From: Solea solea
Taxonomy: Eukaryota > Chordata > Actinopteri > Pleuronectiformes > Soleidae
NCBI RefSeq assembly: GCF_958295425.1
Contig: NC_081141.1
Location: 22,122,884 to 22,186,883 of the forward strand
DNA length: 64,000 bases
Direction: 5' to 3'
The position numbers were made by a program, and so were the translations under genes. The notes below the pieces were generated by a model. The model saw nothing but the letters and a program-made list of their open reading frames with translations, did not search any database and had not been told where the DNA came from. Positions 42,815 to 54,895 of the stretch are shown piece after piece. Each line of letters starts with the position of its first letter. The stretch's first letter is position 1.

Positions 42815-44522
42815 CAGATCGCCACACGGACAATATGTCACGCCTGTCATATTTAGGGAGCCATTAAGGAGGAGTCAGCACCTCTGCTCTTATTAATGAT
42901 GTCACTGTGGGCAGTATGTCGTATTAATGATGTCACAGCGAGGAGTGAGTTACAGCAGCTAACGGTCATGAGCCTGTGTGTGTGTGTGTGTTTATAATAA
43001 GTGGGGATATTTTTTTTGTGTATAGGAGAGGGGTGGAGCACTGCTTCATTTCTATCACGGTGTGACCTTGATGCTGGGGAATGAACAATGGGGGAAGGGA
43101 GGAGAGTTGAAGGAGGTGGTGGAGGAGGAGGAGGGATGGAGAGGTGTAACATCTCTTTGTCATCGTTCCTCTCCTGTGGTTTTCCACTCGGCCCTGACGC
43201 TCCGCTCCGAGGTGCTTATAGTAGCACAACCTCATTTTGTGTTTGTGTGTCTGTGTGTGTGTGTGCGTGTGTGTGTGTGTGTGTGGGCCGCTGTCCTTTG
43301 CTTTCTCAGTGCAGTCTGTGTTTATTCAGACTCAGACACCAGAACATTCCTCTGGCCTTACACCTTGCGCTCATTCAGAAAGAGGGGATTATAAAAGAAA
43401 AGCGAGGGACAGAGACAGCCTGTTGGTTCTTAGCCATTAAAGACATCATATGTAATATTCCTGCAATAACATTTAAAACAAGATATTTTATTGAGTAGTG
43501 TACTAACATGAGCTGTTGTCTTGACGATGTTATTTTCTTTACTGTCTTTGCTATAACTTCTGCAAACTATGAAACATCAGCGGGAGGAAAGCAATATTCA
43601 GTACTCGTTAGCCAGTGTGTTGTCTTTTATTTTTTAATTTTGTGACGTGTTTTTATGTTCTTTACGATCACGATCAAAAAGAAGCAGCTAGCGACAAATC
43701 TAGCGACTTTCTGTCATAAATCTAAATACGTTACGAGAAGGGAATGCACAATTATGCCACACGAGTGAGATCCATCTATAACTGTATTTATTTTAACTCT
43801 ACTTGTTTTCGTTCGTGTGCGAAAGACAGGACGTGTTCTAGTCTAATATCTTGCGTCGTCATCGTGTCTGTACGTGTCATCGTTTTCCTAAAGGAGTGTA
43901 TTCGCTATAATATATTCAGGTCCCCTAAAACGCTGTCTCCGTGTGGACGGAAAGTCTCTCTGACAAAAAAAGGCAGGCATATTCACCTTTTCTAACCAGA
44001 ACTACCATTTTTTATTGGATTTTCTTGACTCTAATGAAGAATAAGCTGATGTCAGAGTGTTTTGTGAGGCTGATGTCAGTTCAGAGGAGGTCAGAGAGGA
44101 GCGAGGTCAGGTTACCGTGTGTGTGTGTGGGGGGCTGAGGGTTGTGTGCACATGTAGGTGCTGACTATACTGTTCCACCGCACAACAAGGGTGGATTAGT
44201 GTGAACAAACGCACTTTACAGTGATGTATGCCTCGACTCACGAGGACAAGGTTATAGACTGAGCTCCTTTTTTGTGCCTTTTGTTGGAAGCTGGACAATG
44301 GGCTTGTAAACAATTTTCCTCCCTTTCATTTTCTCTGCGTGCCAATTCACCTCGCATTTATATTCGGTCACTTTAATAAAAATTCAATTTCCTTTCCTTT
44401 TGGATTATAATGCTGCCGCTGTTGAGGGAGGAGATGCATTTCTTTCTGAGTTCAGTTATTGCTTCAGAGTCTCTCTGGGGGGTTAGACCCCCTGTTGGCG
44501 ACAATATTAGCATCTGGAAATC

Positions 44523-44555
<33 letters not shown>

Positions 44556-45150
44556 TGCAGCCTCCCACTGTGTTTGATGTATTTGACCTGCTCTTTGTCT
44601 TGAAACAAAGAAGTGCTTGTAGACGCGCTGTTCTCGGACACAAACACACAACGCACACGTTTTTCAGGGCACAGTTCTGAGTGTGTGTGTGTGTGTGTGC
44701 ACCATGTGTGTGTTTTGCCTTTGACAGCTGTGTCCATGATGAGGACACTTCACCGTGATGCATTTTAATAGTGAAAATGCATGTGTCTGAAGCGGCTCTT
44801 CAAAACGTTCCCCATCACCTCCACCTCCACCTCGCTCTCCATGTGTGTGTGTGTGTGTGTGTGTGTGCGCGAGGGTGAACAGTTTTCAGGTAATTGTCCC
44901 CCCTGTTAAATGTGTCGCACAAAACTGATGAACACAGACTGACGCGTGAATACATTCAAACTCCTGACACCTGACAAAAGAGAGAATTAAATTACAGAAA
45001 ATAAAACAAGTGGAATGAGGGAGAACAAAGAGAAGGGAAGAGGAAAGAAGGGTGGATGGAGGATGAGGGTGAGGAAATCTGAATTAGGAGAAAGTGATGA
45101 CTGTTGGAGAATATTGATACGGAGGTGGTGGTATCAGTAATAGCGTTATA
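41866..45150. other. Noncoding stretch with the densest GT/CA arrays
   Basis: Arrays at 42583-42618 (GT), 42763-42813 (CA, with one GC step), 42971-42991 (GT), 43235-43285 (GT, impure), 44523-44552 (GT), 44681-44699 (GT) and 44842-44867 (GT). A tRNA-like-tail repeat fragment lies at 42146-42262. Long open frames here encode His/Thr or Cys/Val runs from these arrays. No gene seen. Confidence 0.5.
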
Positions 45151-45412
45151 CAGTGCCCTCCTATAGTATAGTATATATTGGAACAGTGAGGCCAATTCCT
45201 TTATTTTTGCCATAGACTGAAAACATTTGGGTTTGACATCAAAAGATGAACATTTCAGGTATTTACATCTGGATCTGATACACAACATAGAAGAGAGCAC
45301 CTTTGTTTGAACGCACCCATTTTTCATGTGAGCAAAAGTATTGGAACATGTGACTGACAGGTGTGTCCTGTTACATTGTTTAGGAATTGGCCTCACTGTT
45401 CCAATACTATAG
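45151..45412. mobile_element. Mariner-type nonautonomous relic
   Basis: It begins CAGTGCCCTCCTATAGTATA after a TA dinucleotide. Inverted copies of TATTGGAACAGTGAGGCCAA lie near each end (about 45174-45195 and 45386-45406). Interior words ACATTTGGGTTTGACATCAA and CAAAAGTATTGGAACATGTG are typical of a Tc1/mariner group in fish. The right outer tip (GGAGGGCACTG) is missing and replaced by a (TATAC)n tract to 45458. Confidence 0.7.
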
Positions 45413-45458
45413 GTATACTATACTATATACTATACTATACTATACTATACTGTATACC

Positions 45459-45784
45459 AGCCTCCTCTGTTAAATATTGCGATTTCAGACATTTCCTTTG
45501 CTAAATGTTGGAGATTAAGACATGTTTCAGGATTGTTAAGTCTCTTTAACTGTGTAAAAGCAAAAATAACGGAGTGGACTCGAGCCATGCTGGTACTGTA
45601 TAATGTATGCTGGTACTCTGGCTGTGAACAGTTCACTGTCCACTGCAGCTGGGTTTATCCGGCCTCTTATATTGGAACCTCCTGTGCTCCAGGACCAATC
45701 AGCTCCCAGGATCCACCAAGACACTCACACACATGGCAGTCAATCAAACATGCACACCTGCAACCCATCTCACACTCACATGCA

Positions 45785-45826
<42 letters not shown>

Positions 45827-46405
45827 AGGAAGCCACGACCCCAATTTCAACACTTAGAATCGTTTGTTTAATGTGTTGCTGGTGGTTTCTTCAGTCTCTC
45901 TCCTTCATGTCCAAAAACACGTCGTCCAAAAAAACACCAAAGAATCTTCCTGTGTAAATTGGATGAAGGCATGAAGGCTTTGTTCACAGCAGTGTCAGGT
46001 TCAAATCAGTTCCACTCACCCACCCCCCTTCACTGTGCCTCCACACTGATGGTGTTTAATGGCGGTGAGGCCCGCTGCTGGATCTGCAGGGCTCGCCACA
46101 ATCACACATAAACAGACCTCTATGGGTGCGCTTTAATTACCAGTAAGTCACAGGGTGTCATGCTCACACAAACCAGAGCTGCAAATATCACAGCAAACAT
46201 CTGAGCACAAACAGAGACGTGGACACACAGTTTTCCACTCGCACTCACACAAGTCAGTGAGCGTAATCCACGTAAGCCTCATTACACACATGCGTTATTG
46301 CAAACGCATGCACAGAACCCACTGTAATGTAAATGCAGACACAACCAGACGATCAGGCTTAAGTAAAACACTATGAACGACTCAAGATTATTGTTTCTAT
46401 AGAGC
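45459..46405. other. Noncoding stretch with (CA)18
   Basis: (CA)18 at 45786-45822. The 112- and 84-codon frames cross this array. No gene seen. Confidence 0.5.
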
Positions 46406-46735
46406 CAGGGTTCTCAAATCTGTGATGTGCTTCCTCTGGTGCTGCTTGGAGGAAAATCAGAAATACTGTTCTACTGTATATAGACGTATATATTACATAG
46501 AAGATAAATGACATAATAATTAGTTACCTTATCTCTCGCTCCATCTTAATCTAATGTCACTATAACAGTGTGTGAAGTATAATGTGAGGAAGAGGAGGAT
46601 GATGAGAGAGCAAATGATCTTATTGGGAATAAATCTGCCTCCTGTGAAAAGTCTGTAGCTGACTTTGCTCGATCTATTTACACCTCTTCAAGAGCTCAGT
46701 ATTTTCTCAGGTGGTACTTGGTATGAAAAGCTTGA
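46406..46735. mobile_element. Second copy of the 5264-5641 hAT-like element, right tip lost
   Basis: It shares GGTTCTCAAA at the left, AGAAATACTGTTCTACT, CTCGCTCCATCTTAATCTAA, GAGGAAGAGGAGGATGATGA and CCTCCTGTGAAAAGTCTGTA with the copy in lix1 intron 5. It ends in GGTATGAAAAGCTTGAAG without GAGAACCACTG, so the right tip has decayed or been deleted. Confidence 0.7.
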
Positions 46736-46884
46736 AGTGTCAATAAGAACACAAGTGTACTGCAGTAAAAAAACGTAACTTTAACTTGTACATTTTATTT
46801 AAAAAGAGCTCAAATTTGAATGGTAGGAATATGACTATCTTTCAACAATAAAGTCGTAATATCATTTGAGATTTTGCTGGAATA

Positions 46885-47045
46885 ATAATTACGACTTTAT
46901 TCTCATAATATTTCAACTTTATTCTCAAAAGATTACTACTGTATTCTCATCATATTACGATTTTATTCTCATAAAATTACGACTTTATTCTCATAAAATT
47001 ACGACTTTATTCTCATAATATTACGACTTTATTCTCAAAAAAATT
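46885..47045. repeat. Tandem repeat of about 22 bp (ACGACTTTATTCTCATAATATT)
   Basis: Six to seven diverged units of TTACGACTTTATTCTCATAA, with the variants TTTCAACTTTATTCTC and TTACTACTGTATTCTC. Similar arrays are frequent in teleost intergenic DNA. Confidence 0.85.
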
Positions 47046-48099
47046 CAAATAAAAACCTTAAATTTGGCCCTAATATAAATCACCAGCTCTGGTGTTAAAA
47101 CTTCGAGCTTGTTGTCTCAGACAACCCTTGCTAACGTGTTTGTACTTTATAAATCACTCACACCAGTTTCACTCAACTGTAATCCCTAATCTAAACATGA
47201 AGGTGTAGATATAGACATTATTGAAACTAGAGAAAAGAGAGCAAACATCCACCCACACATGCTGTTTCCTCTCAGTCTCCGTGTGTTCCCATATCTCACA
47301 AGGTTAACAAAGAAATGATCAGAATCATTTCTTCCATGGACCATAATCTAAATCCCAAGGAGAATGTCGTTGAACTCTGTCCTTTACTTTCTGAGTGATG
47401 CCAATGAGCTACAGTTAAATAAATGAAACCACCACCCAACTAAGCGTTTTCAGAGTGTGGGATTGCTGCTGATTTTTGATACGAGGGAGTAATTGCTGTT
47501 TTTATTAGTCATGTATGATGCAACCAAAGGTAGGGATTTGTTTGCACAAGTTGTTTTGGCTCAAATGAGCATCATTATCACCACCATCTGACATCAGACG
47601 CCTCCCAAGAAGCAACTCCAGCCACGACTTCAGAAAAAGTCAGTGTAACTTTTTGTTCAGTGATTCAGAATTGAGGTTTTAAGATGTTGTAAAAACTGAA
47701 GTGTCCCTTGATAGGAAAAAAGGTTCCCCACCCTTGATGCAGACCAGTCCCTTAAAACTGATGTATGCGGCGAAAATGAGCTCAAATAGACTCACGGTTG
47801 TGTTGTGCGTCCAAAGGCAGTTATTTTGTCCGCCCTTGTGTCTCAGTTATGTGCTGTAACTCGTGACATATTATTTTTGAAACAAAGTCAAGAGATTTGT
47901 ACAGGTTTCACGGACTCTCAGTGCGTAATGGCTTTATGCTTCAGAAAATACATGACGCAGTGTTTTCACACACGCACACACACACACACACACACTTTTC
48001 TCCCCATATATCTGTGCTTTACTTTGTTATTAATATTTCTAACAACTTTTACTCCATTACATTTCCTTTAACTATAATAAAATCAGAAGAAGAGTTGGT
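47046..48099. other. Noncoding stretch, CA array near 47970
   Basis: CA array at 47969-47994. No gene or other named repeat recognised. Confidence 0.45.
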
Positions 48100-48287
48100 A
48101 ATGGTCTGTATTTATATAAAGCTTTCCTGGTCTTGATGAAGTCTTTCATACTCATTCACACGCTGCAACATGGGGTTAAGTGTCTTGCTTAAGGACACAT
48201 ATAGACTAGCAGAGCCAGGAATTGAACCCACAACCTTCCAGTTGACTGAAAACATGCCCTACCACTGAGCTACCATGTCTAAATCCT
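48100..48287 (-). repeat. Dispersed repeat with tRNA-like tail, second copy
   Basis: It begins GGTCTGTATTTATATAAAGC and continues GGTTAAGTGTCTTGCTTAAG, GAGCCAGGAATTGAACCCAC and TACCACTGAGCTACCATG. This matches 19078-19256 and preserves the reversed tRNA-like end better. Confidence 0.7.
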
Positions 48288-49584
48288 AACTCCACACCTT
48301 TTTTAATACTTTTACTTCTAAAACTTAAGTACATTTTATATTACTATTGTGACTTCAACTTCTACCAAAGTCATTTTCTGGTAAGATACTTCAAGAGTGT
48401 CTAACCCTAATCCTTTTAACCAGGTCCTAACCCTGACAAAGCTCTTTAACCCTTTGACACCAAACGTGTGCAAACAACACGTTTGCACAAGCCCACTTTG
48501 CATTAACGTAATTATGCGACGGTTCATGCTATTGGGAACATTTACAATGGGCTCTTAAAGCTGAGAAGTTGCACATCAAAACCAGCGTGTGGTTATTACG
48601 GTAATTTCGTGCCGGAGGACGCCAGAGAATCAGCACCTTTGTCACCAGAGAGGAGAGAGTTGGAAAAAACACCTGTACATAATCTGTTTTTGCTCATTGA
48701 GACACGAGACTCAACCAAATGTTAATTTAACGCACAGAATCTTTTTTCTCAATAAAAAAACATTTTTCTTCATTTTAAATTGTTAATAAACTATTTAAAC
48801 ATGCAGCAAATTGTAATTAACTGCCAGATATTGAACGTTTTTCTGCAAAAACATTGAATTCACAGGACATTTTTACATTAAAGTTGTAGGGCCCAGACAA
48901 AATGTCCCCACAAAGATAGGTTTGCACGTTTTTTTGGACCACACAAAGATATAAATACAAGTACACACACACACTGCTGCATAGACTTATGTGTAGTGAA
49001 GGTTATCTTCAGTCCCACATGGGTGACAAGCCACCAGACCATACAAGAAGCTATGTACTCTACACATAAGATGTGTGTGTCTGGGTGTGATACAGAAAGT
49101 GTGTATAACCACGCCTTTTCCTCCACCATAGTTTCATGAGTGCACACAAGCAGCTTGTGTGTGTGAGGAGATTAGCAACATTATGTCTTAGTGAAAACAA
49201 ACCCAAAGCAAATTAGCATGTGAAGCAAGGTCATTTTAAGAGAGACGGTTTATTTATTTATTTAGTTACTTATTTTTTGAAGGAAAGCGAGGACAAAATC
49301 TTGACTGTGAATTTAAGAAATAATGATCTCAAAATGAAAGGCCATGCGTCTGGGGGGCGGAAGAAATGGAATTTGTCTCCCTGAGACGGGTTTTTCACAC
49401 AAAAGACGAAAATGTGTTGCTGAGCGCGGGACTTCAGCAACCGCACAGATATGTCTATGTGTCCATATGTGCAGTTGGGAATGGCTATGGGAAAGGGATT
49501 AGGACAGATTTAGACAGGCTTTGGTAAATAAGCAGCACAACGGCTGCTCCGGATGGGAAGGTGCCCAAATACACACACAAGTAT

Positions 49585-49631
<47 letters not shown>

Positions 49632-50390
49632 AAGAAGACACCATAAACTACCAATAGGCTGAAAAAGCTTGGACCCTTTTGTTATAGTTGAGGACGCTCT
49701 GTGGCTAAGTATGCTGTATTTTTATTGGTGTGTGTGTGTGTGTGTGTGTGTGTGTTGGGATTGGGGTCCCTGGCTGTGGTAATTGGGACTGATGGAGCTG
49801 AAAGCAAAGGATGAACCATGGGATAAAGGCTGGATAAAGGAAAGGACGGGACCATGCACATTGCCCAAGGAACTGTGCGCTGATTGGTTGAAGAGCGACT
49901 ACAATGTGTGTGTGCATACATGTGTGTGTGTGCGTATGTGGGTGTGTGTGTGTGTGTGATCTCTGCAGATGTGAACAGCTTAGCGATTTTCTCAGCGGAC
50001 CAATTAGATGAAGGCAGTTTTGTCCTCAGGTGTTAAAGCCTCCTCCTGGTAATAGAGGCTTGATTAGTGGGACTATTAATTGGTTTTTTAACCAGTCTGA
50101 CTCTGTGTGTGTGTGTGTGTGAGTGTGCGAAAGTGCATGTCTTTCTATAGTCACGAGGACAATTCGGGGGGAAAGGGTTTTTCTGAGTCTTAAAGAAGAT
50201 TTAGACGCCATCATGTGACATTTAAGTGTCGCCCCAAAACTAAGCGTTGGCCTAGTCATTTGTTATTGATGGTTAGGGTTATATCCCATTGGTCAAAAAA
50301 CAGACACACCTGTTCTCCTTTGCATTTGAGACAGTGTGAGTCTGTTGTTCTGCATTTCCCGGGTGAGTTTTTGTTGTTTACTTGCATGTT
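48288..50390. other. Noncoding stretch with arrays and a reversed GAGGACC copy
   Basis: A reversed GAGGACC repeat fragment lies at 48880-48975 (AATGTCCCCACAAAGATAGG then (AC)n). Arrays: (AC)22 at 49586-49629, TG at 49730-49755, TG at 50106-50121. No gene seen. Confidence 0.5.
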
Positions 50391-50394
50391 TTAT

Positions 50395-50500
50395 GTCTTT
50401 TTGTTTGTTTATTTGTTTCATTACTACTGTACAGCACTTGGTCAACTGTTGTTGTGTTTTTAAATGGGCCTTATAAATAAATTGGATTGGATTGGATAAA
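50395..50500 (+). repeat. LINE/SINE 3'-tail fragment with (ATTGG)n end
   Basis: The words TACAGCACTTGGTCAACTGT and TTATAAATAAATTGGATTGG form the usual 3' terminus of a teleost non-LTR element. Only the tail is present. Confidence 0.5.
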
Positions 50501-50849
50501 TCATGTTTAATCCTGGGGTTTAAATGGGTTATCGACCGGTGAGAATGTATTTATTTGGCATTTATTCCTGGATTGATGACTCCAATAATTCAAGTGGGAT
50601 TTTCAGTGAGAATGCAAGACCTTGGTGAACAATAACATGACACTTTCTTCCTTTGTCAGCTCAATTTTTGTGCTGCATCATTTCCTGCGCAGTGCTATGA
50701 CATGCATTCTTTTACCAGCCGTTAGGCACGATTGTTTGTGGCAGTTTTACTTATTTGGGACAGGACTCAATATATTTTATTTCATCAATGAGGTAATTGG
50801 AAGGATTGATTGACAGAGGGGACCAAAGTGAAAAATGCAATATAGTAAC

Positions 50850-51010
50850 TGTGTGTGTTCTTGTATTTGTAGCATTGTGAGGACCAAAAATCGTACAGAC
50901 CATACAGAGTGAGGACATTTTGGCTGGTCCTCAGGGCTTTTTGGGGGTTAAGACCTGGTTTTAGGGTTATGGTTATAAATGGGTCTATGTTAGGATTAGG
51001 CACTTTGTTG
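50850..51010 (+). repeat. GAGGACC/GGTTAGG repeat copy
   Basis: GTTCTTGTATTTGTAGCATT, GTGAGGACCAAAAATCG, TTTTGGCTGGTCC, TTAAGACCTGGTTTTAGGG and GTTAGGATTAGGCAC follow in the family order. Confidence 0.7.
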
Positions 51011-51015
51011 TATTC

Positions 51016-51205
51016 AAGCTTTCAATGTATTGTATAGCGCCAAATCCCAACATACATGATCTCAAGTCACTGTACATAGTAAAGCAAAAACCTTTACAGT
51101 ATTATAGAGAAAAGCAAAACCCACACACCTTTTAACAGGAAGAAATCTCTGACAGAACCAGACTTAAAGATGTGCGGCCATCTGCCTCGACCGGTCGGGC
51201 TGAAA
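51016..51205. repeat. Common teleost dispersed repeat (TATAGCGCCAAATC type)
   Basis: The words TGTATAGCGCCAAATCCCAA, TTAACAGGAAGAAATCTCTG, GAACCAGACTTAAAG and TCTGCCTCGACCGGTCGGGC are in the order seen in a widespread teleost interspersed repeat. Its class is not clear to me. No coding capacity. Confidence 0.6.
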
Positions 51206-51262
51206 GGGAAAAATGGGGGAAAGAGGGAGGTGAGATAGAAGGTTTAAAAATTGCAGGTATAC

Positions 51263-51312
<50 letters not shown>

Positions 51313-52795
51313 GTTAAACTGAAGGCATCCCCAGAGAAGTAGAGCTGAATGTCATCCTGTTGCTAAATACATGCAAATAAATTCTGACAGTATTTCCTAT
51401 CACTGAAATTTGCCCATCAGAACATCTCTGCAGCTGCGTAATTATCCCAAAAGAGGCGTGCTGTTAGAAGCAACAACTCCTAGTAATGAGAGAAAAGATA
51501 AATGTGTGATGGGCTAAGTAGAAGCGAAGGAGGAGGAGGAGAGGAGATAGAGATGGAGAAGGCACGAGGAGAGAGGTGAGGCCTGCTTCTGAGCGCCACT
51601 CCCGGGAGCCCAAATGCTTCCTCATCGGTAAACAGTGAATAATTCATCTAGTTACCATAGAGAGCACACTCACTCATACATATGTGCATGCACACACGCA
51701 AACTGTTTTTTATATCTCAGTGAGGACATATAGCCCCTTACCCTAACCTGAGGTATCACAACTAAGTGCCTCACCCGAACCCTGAAACCTGAAAAGGCAC
51801 TTTAATGTCAAACTGTCCTCACAGTGATATAAATACAAGTACACACACGCAGCAAGGACCCTATTCATTTCACAGACATTTCTTTCAGCAGTCAGACAGC
51901 ATGGTCCGGTGTGATGCTTTTATTATTCACTATAAACTCTGTGGGACCCTTCGCTCACTCACTCACGGACTGTATGTGTGTGTGTGTGTGTGTGTGTCTC
52001 ATTTTTCTGCATCTGTCAGGGTGAAAAGGAGGACAGAGATGCAACATTCCTTCATTCATAACCTGGAGGCATGCACACACTCACAGGGAAAACGACTAAA
52101 GCAGGTGATGGAGCGCCGGCTGCTCCGCTTTTATCCCGCAAAACAAATACACAGCTCAGTTTCTCACGACCTCCTGTGTACATAACATCACAAAGAACAA
52201 TCGATTTGGGGTTTTACAAGCTACAAAAACACACCCTCGAAAGCCTGTTTTTCTACACTAAAATGAGTGTGTATACCTGGGTATTTCAACCTGGGTATTA
52301 CCTACTGTCCTGTGGTGCTTCTGTTTCTGTTTTTACTTTTTGTTTTAAATGTGTCGAGGAAAAGAATGAATTGAAGGGAGAAGAGCGTAATAACAACAAA
52401 AAGGGAACTACCGTCATTACATTTTTGCATCTTTTACTTAAGTCTGTCATTCAAAATCAAAGGTAAAAGCTATGGTTAGCTAAAAACGTGTGTGGCTAAC
52501 GGCTATGCTAATGGCTGGAAGATGAACGTACATGTGCCTCAGTGAAGATAATTCTCACCAGTGTCAAAATGATAAAGAAGAAGAAGAAGAAGAAATAAAG
52601 AACATTTTCATGTTCCTGAGTCTTGTGTTCCCACTAAAGCCAACTGGAACAGGAGCCGATAAAAACCCACTGGTATTCCAGAGTCATTTGACCCTGGAGT
52701 GAATCAGTGAATGTATTCCCACTGGTAAAACAAACCTGGGATTAAAACGTGTTTTTTCCAGTGAGAATGGGGCATTATAAGCATATACAAGCGTC
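51206..52795. other. Noncoding stretch with (GT)22
   Basis: (GT)22 at 51265-51309; a reversed GAGGACC repeat at about 51705-51850; GT array at 51974-51997; (GAA)n at 52575-52594. Frames of 126-131 codons at 51805-52466 run through arrays and have no resemblance to known proteins. Confidence 0.5.
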
Positions 52796-52796
52796 G

Positions 52797-53606
52797 GCCA
52801 CTTTATCAGACACACAGGACACAGTAATAAAGTGGCAGCAGCAGAAAGCTCAGCTGCTTTCTTGGTTCAAGGTTGTGCCTTCAGAGACTTTCCTCTGTGT
52901 ACCTCGGTTATAATGAGTTTTTATTTGAACTACTGTTGTGTTTCTATCCTCTTGAAACCAGTGTGGCCACTCAGCTCTGACCTTTGGCACCTGACAGCTG
53001 TCGAACGGAATATTTTCTCTTATTTGGACCATTAAACCCTGGAGATGGTTGTGTGTGAAAATCCCTGAAGATCAGCAGTTTCTGACGGTCTGTCGACAAC
53101 CATGACACAGGCACAATCCGCCGTTCTTCCCCATTTTGATTTCTCAGTTTGAACCAAAGCAGCTGGTCGTCTTGGTCATGTACCAGAGGGTCGTAAAATA
53201 AACTACGGTCAAATATGCAGTGTTGTGTTGGAGCAGTGGGCGGGGCACGGACGCTGGGCTGATGCACAATGATTGGAGGAACTGAAAAGACGGAAGCACC
53301 TTTTGATTGACAGCGTTGTGGAAATATTGAGGATACAATATTGAGTTCCTGTCTCTGTCCCATGTGGATGAAACAGTGCATTATGTGTTGCTCTACAATA
53401 TAGACTCTTTGTACATGTTACACTCTGTAAAAACACGATTATAATAGCATTTCTTCATCAGTTTTACATAATTCCTGCATTTCATAGTTCCAGTTCATTC
53501 AGTCTTTCATTTTTTATCAGTGTTGGTTTGACTAAATTTGATGCTAAGATTTGCTGATTAGATATTTGCGTTAATAGGTTCAACAGGTGACCCTAATAAA
53601 GTGGCT
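52797..53606 (-). mobile_element. Tc1-like transposon relic with a nested repeat
   Basis: Left end GCCACTTTATCAGACACAC and right end AGGTGACCCTAATAAAGTGGC are decayed inverted repeats of the CCACTTTATTAGGTACACCTG type. Reversed transposase-region words are GGACCATTAAACCCTGGAGA, TGAAAATCCCTGAAGATCAG and TGATTAGATATTTGCGTTAA. Between about 53190 and 53465 lies the unrelated repeat also present at 41605-41865, so that insertion is younger than the Tc1 copy. Confidence 0.7.
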
Positions 53607-53786
53607 GTTTGTGGTAATTGTTTATGCACAGGTAAGAAATATTAAGCTAATCTATTTTCTGTAGTTCAAAAGAAGCCCTTGATCTGATCTTTACTCAAGT
53701 CACAAGCACAGACAAACAAAATGTGTTCAAGCAAGTAACACCCAAACAATTCTAACGTACTTATGGAACACACCCATTAAACATTC

Positions 53787-54090
53787 ACAGTGCCAGTGGA
53801 AAAACTAAGTGAACATACAGGTCTTGCCCCTTTTAACCTCAAGCAAAGGTTTGTGCAGCAGTAAATCAAACCTGCACGGCATTCAGAAGGACGTTTCTCT
53901 CGTTCTTCTCACAGACCTGCTTCAGATCAGACGCAGTCTCAGGATGTCGACTGTGGACGGCTCTCCTGAGGTCGTTTCACAACATCTGTGCTGGGTTTTC
54001 ACCGGTTGTCTTTCTTTGAAGTGGTTGAGTTGCAGTTTTACGGTCACCGCCCTGCTGCTTCAGCTAAAAAGCCATCCTGATATCAGGCAC
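53787..54090 (-). mobile_element. Mariner/Tc1-like transposase-region relic
   Basis: The left edge CACAGTGCCAGTGGAAAAAC matches the usual tip of a fish mariner-like family. The following reversed coding-region words (AACCTCAAGCAAAGGTTTGT, CAGTCTCAGGATGTCGACTG, CTCCTGAGGTCGTTTCACAA) fit its N-terminal transposase region. The rest of the element is missing. The 150-codon frame over 53809-54261 is in the wrong sense relative to the transposase. Confidence 0.55.
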
Positions 54091-54524
54091 ATGGTACATG
54101 ATGGTAAGAAATGCCTTATATTAAGTCATCCAATGACACCTGGGCCACAAACTCTGTACTGCAACACGCAGGTTATCAGCATGGAGCTGCAGCAAATCCT
54201 GGTCTTCAGGGACCTTTTCCCTGCATGTTGTAGATGGTCAGCTCGCCATGCGTTCATTTGAATCAGGTGTGTTGGAGCAGGGTTGAAAATGCTGAAATTT
54301 ACCAAATCTAAGAATCCAGAGGAGAATTAAAACAAAGGTCTGCAGTTTGCATTTAACATTATAAAAGGTAACAATAGACAGACGTTGGTGAGGATAATTG
54401 TAACCAGTTTGGTTCTGTGATTTTTTTCTTCCTCATTAGAGCATAATGTAAGTTTAGTAAAGTTTGCTCCCATTTAGAGAAGATAGATGAAAAAGCATTG
54501 TCCATTTGTTATACTCGCTAATTG

Positions 54525-54895
54525 TTAACATTTCCTTTTATTCTTTGGTTGAAATGTATTTCAGTTGTCTTCACATCCTGCTCTCCTGTGTTTCCCGCCC
54601 CTTTGATTACTTGCACCTTCCCCAATGTGTTCCACCTGCGTCTAATTGTCTCCCCACACCTGCAGGTGTATTTAAACCTGCTCTTCCTCAGTGTTCCCTG
54701 ACAGTTTGTCTCTGTCCTTTGAGTGAAGTGTTTCAGCATTTCTATCCTCTGTGAGATTTCCGAGGATATTTCGACCCACTTTCTGACTACTGACTAAGTT
54801 TTATCTTATTAAACCTTGAGTTATTTCTTTAACTACTGTGTTGTGCATTTTTGGGTTCAATCTGTTCCGCGCACTGATAACATGACAAACATGGG
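54525..54895 (+). mobile_element. Candidate Gypsy-like solo LTR
   Basis: The composition and word order resemble teleost Gypsy LTRs: TCTAATTGTCTCCCCACACC, TATTTAAACCTGCTC (TATA-like, about 54668) and TTATTAAACCTTGAG (ATTAAA polyadenylation-like, about 54809), ending near GGGTTCAATCTGTTCCGCGC and AACATGACA. No second LTR, primer-binding site or gag/pol frame is in the neighbourhood, so it would be a solo LTR. Exact ends and target duplication were not determined. Confidence 0.4.

Noticed and set aside
53809..54261. 150-codon + strand frame
   Set aside because: The underlying sequence matches a mariner-like relic in the opposite orientation, so the frame is a chance reading of transposon DNA.
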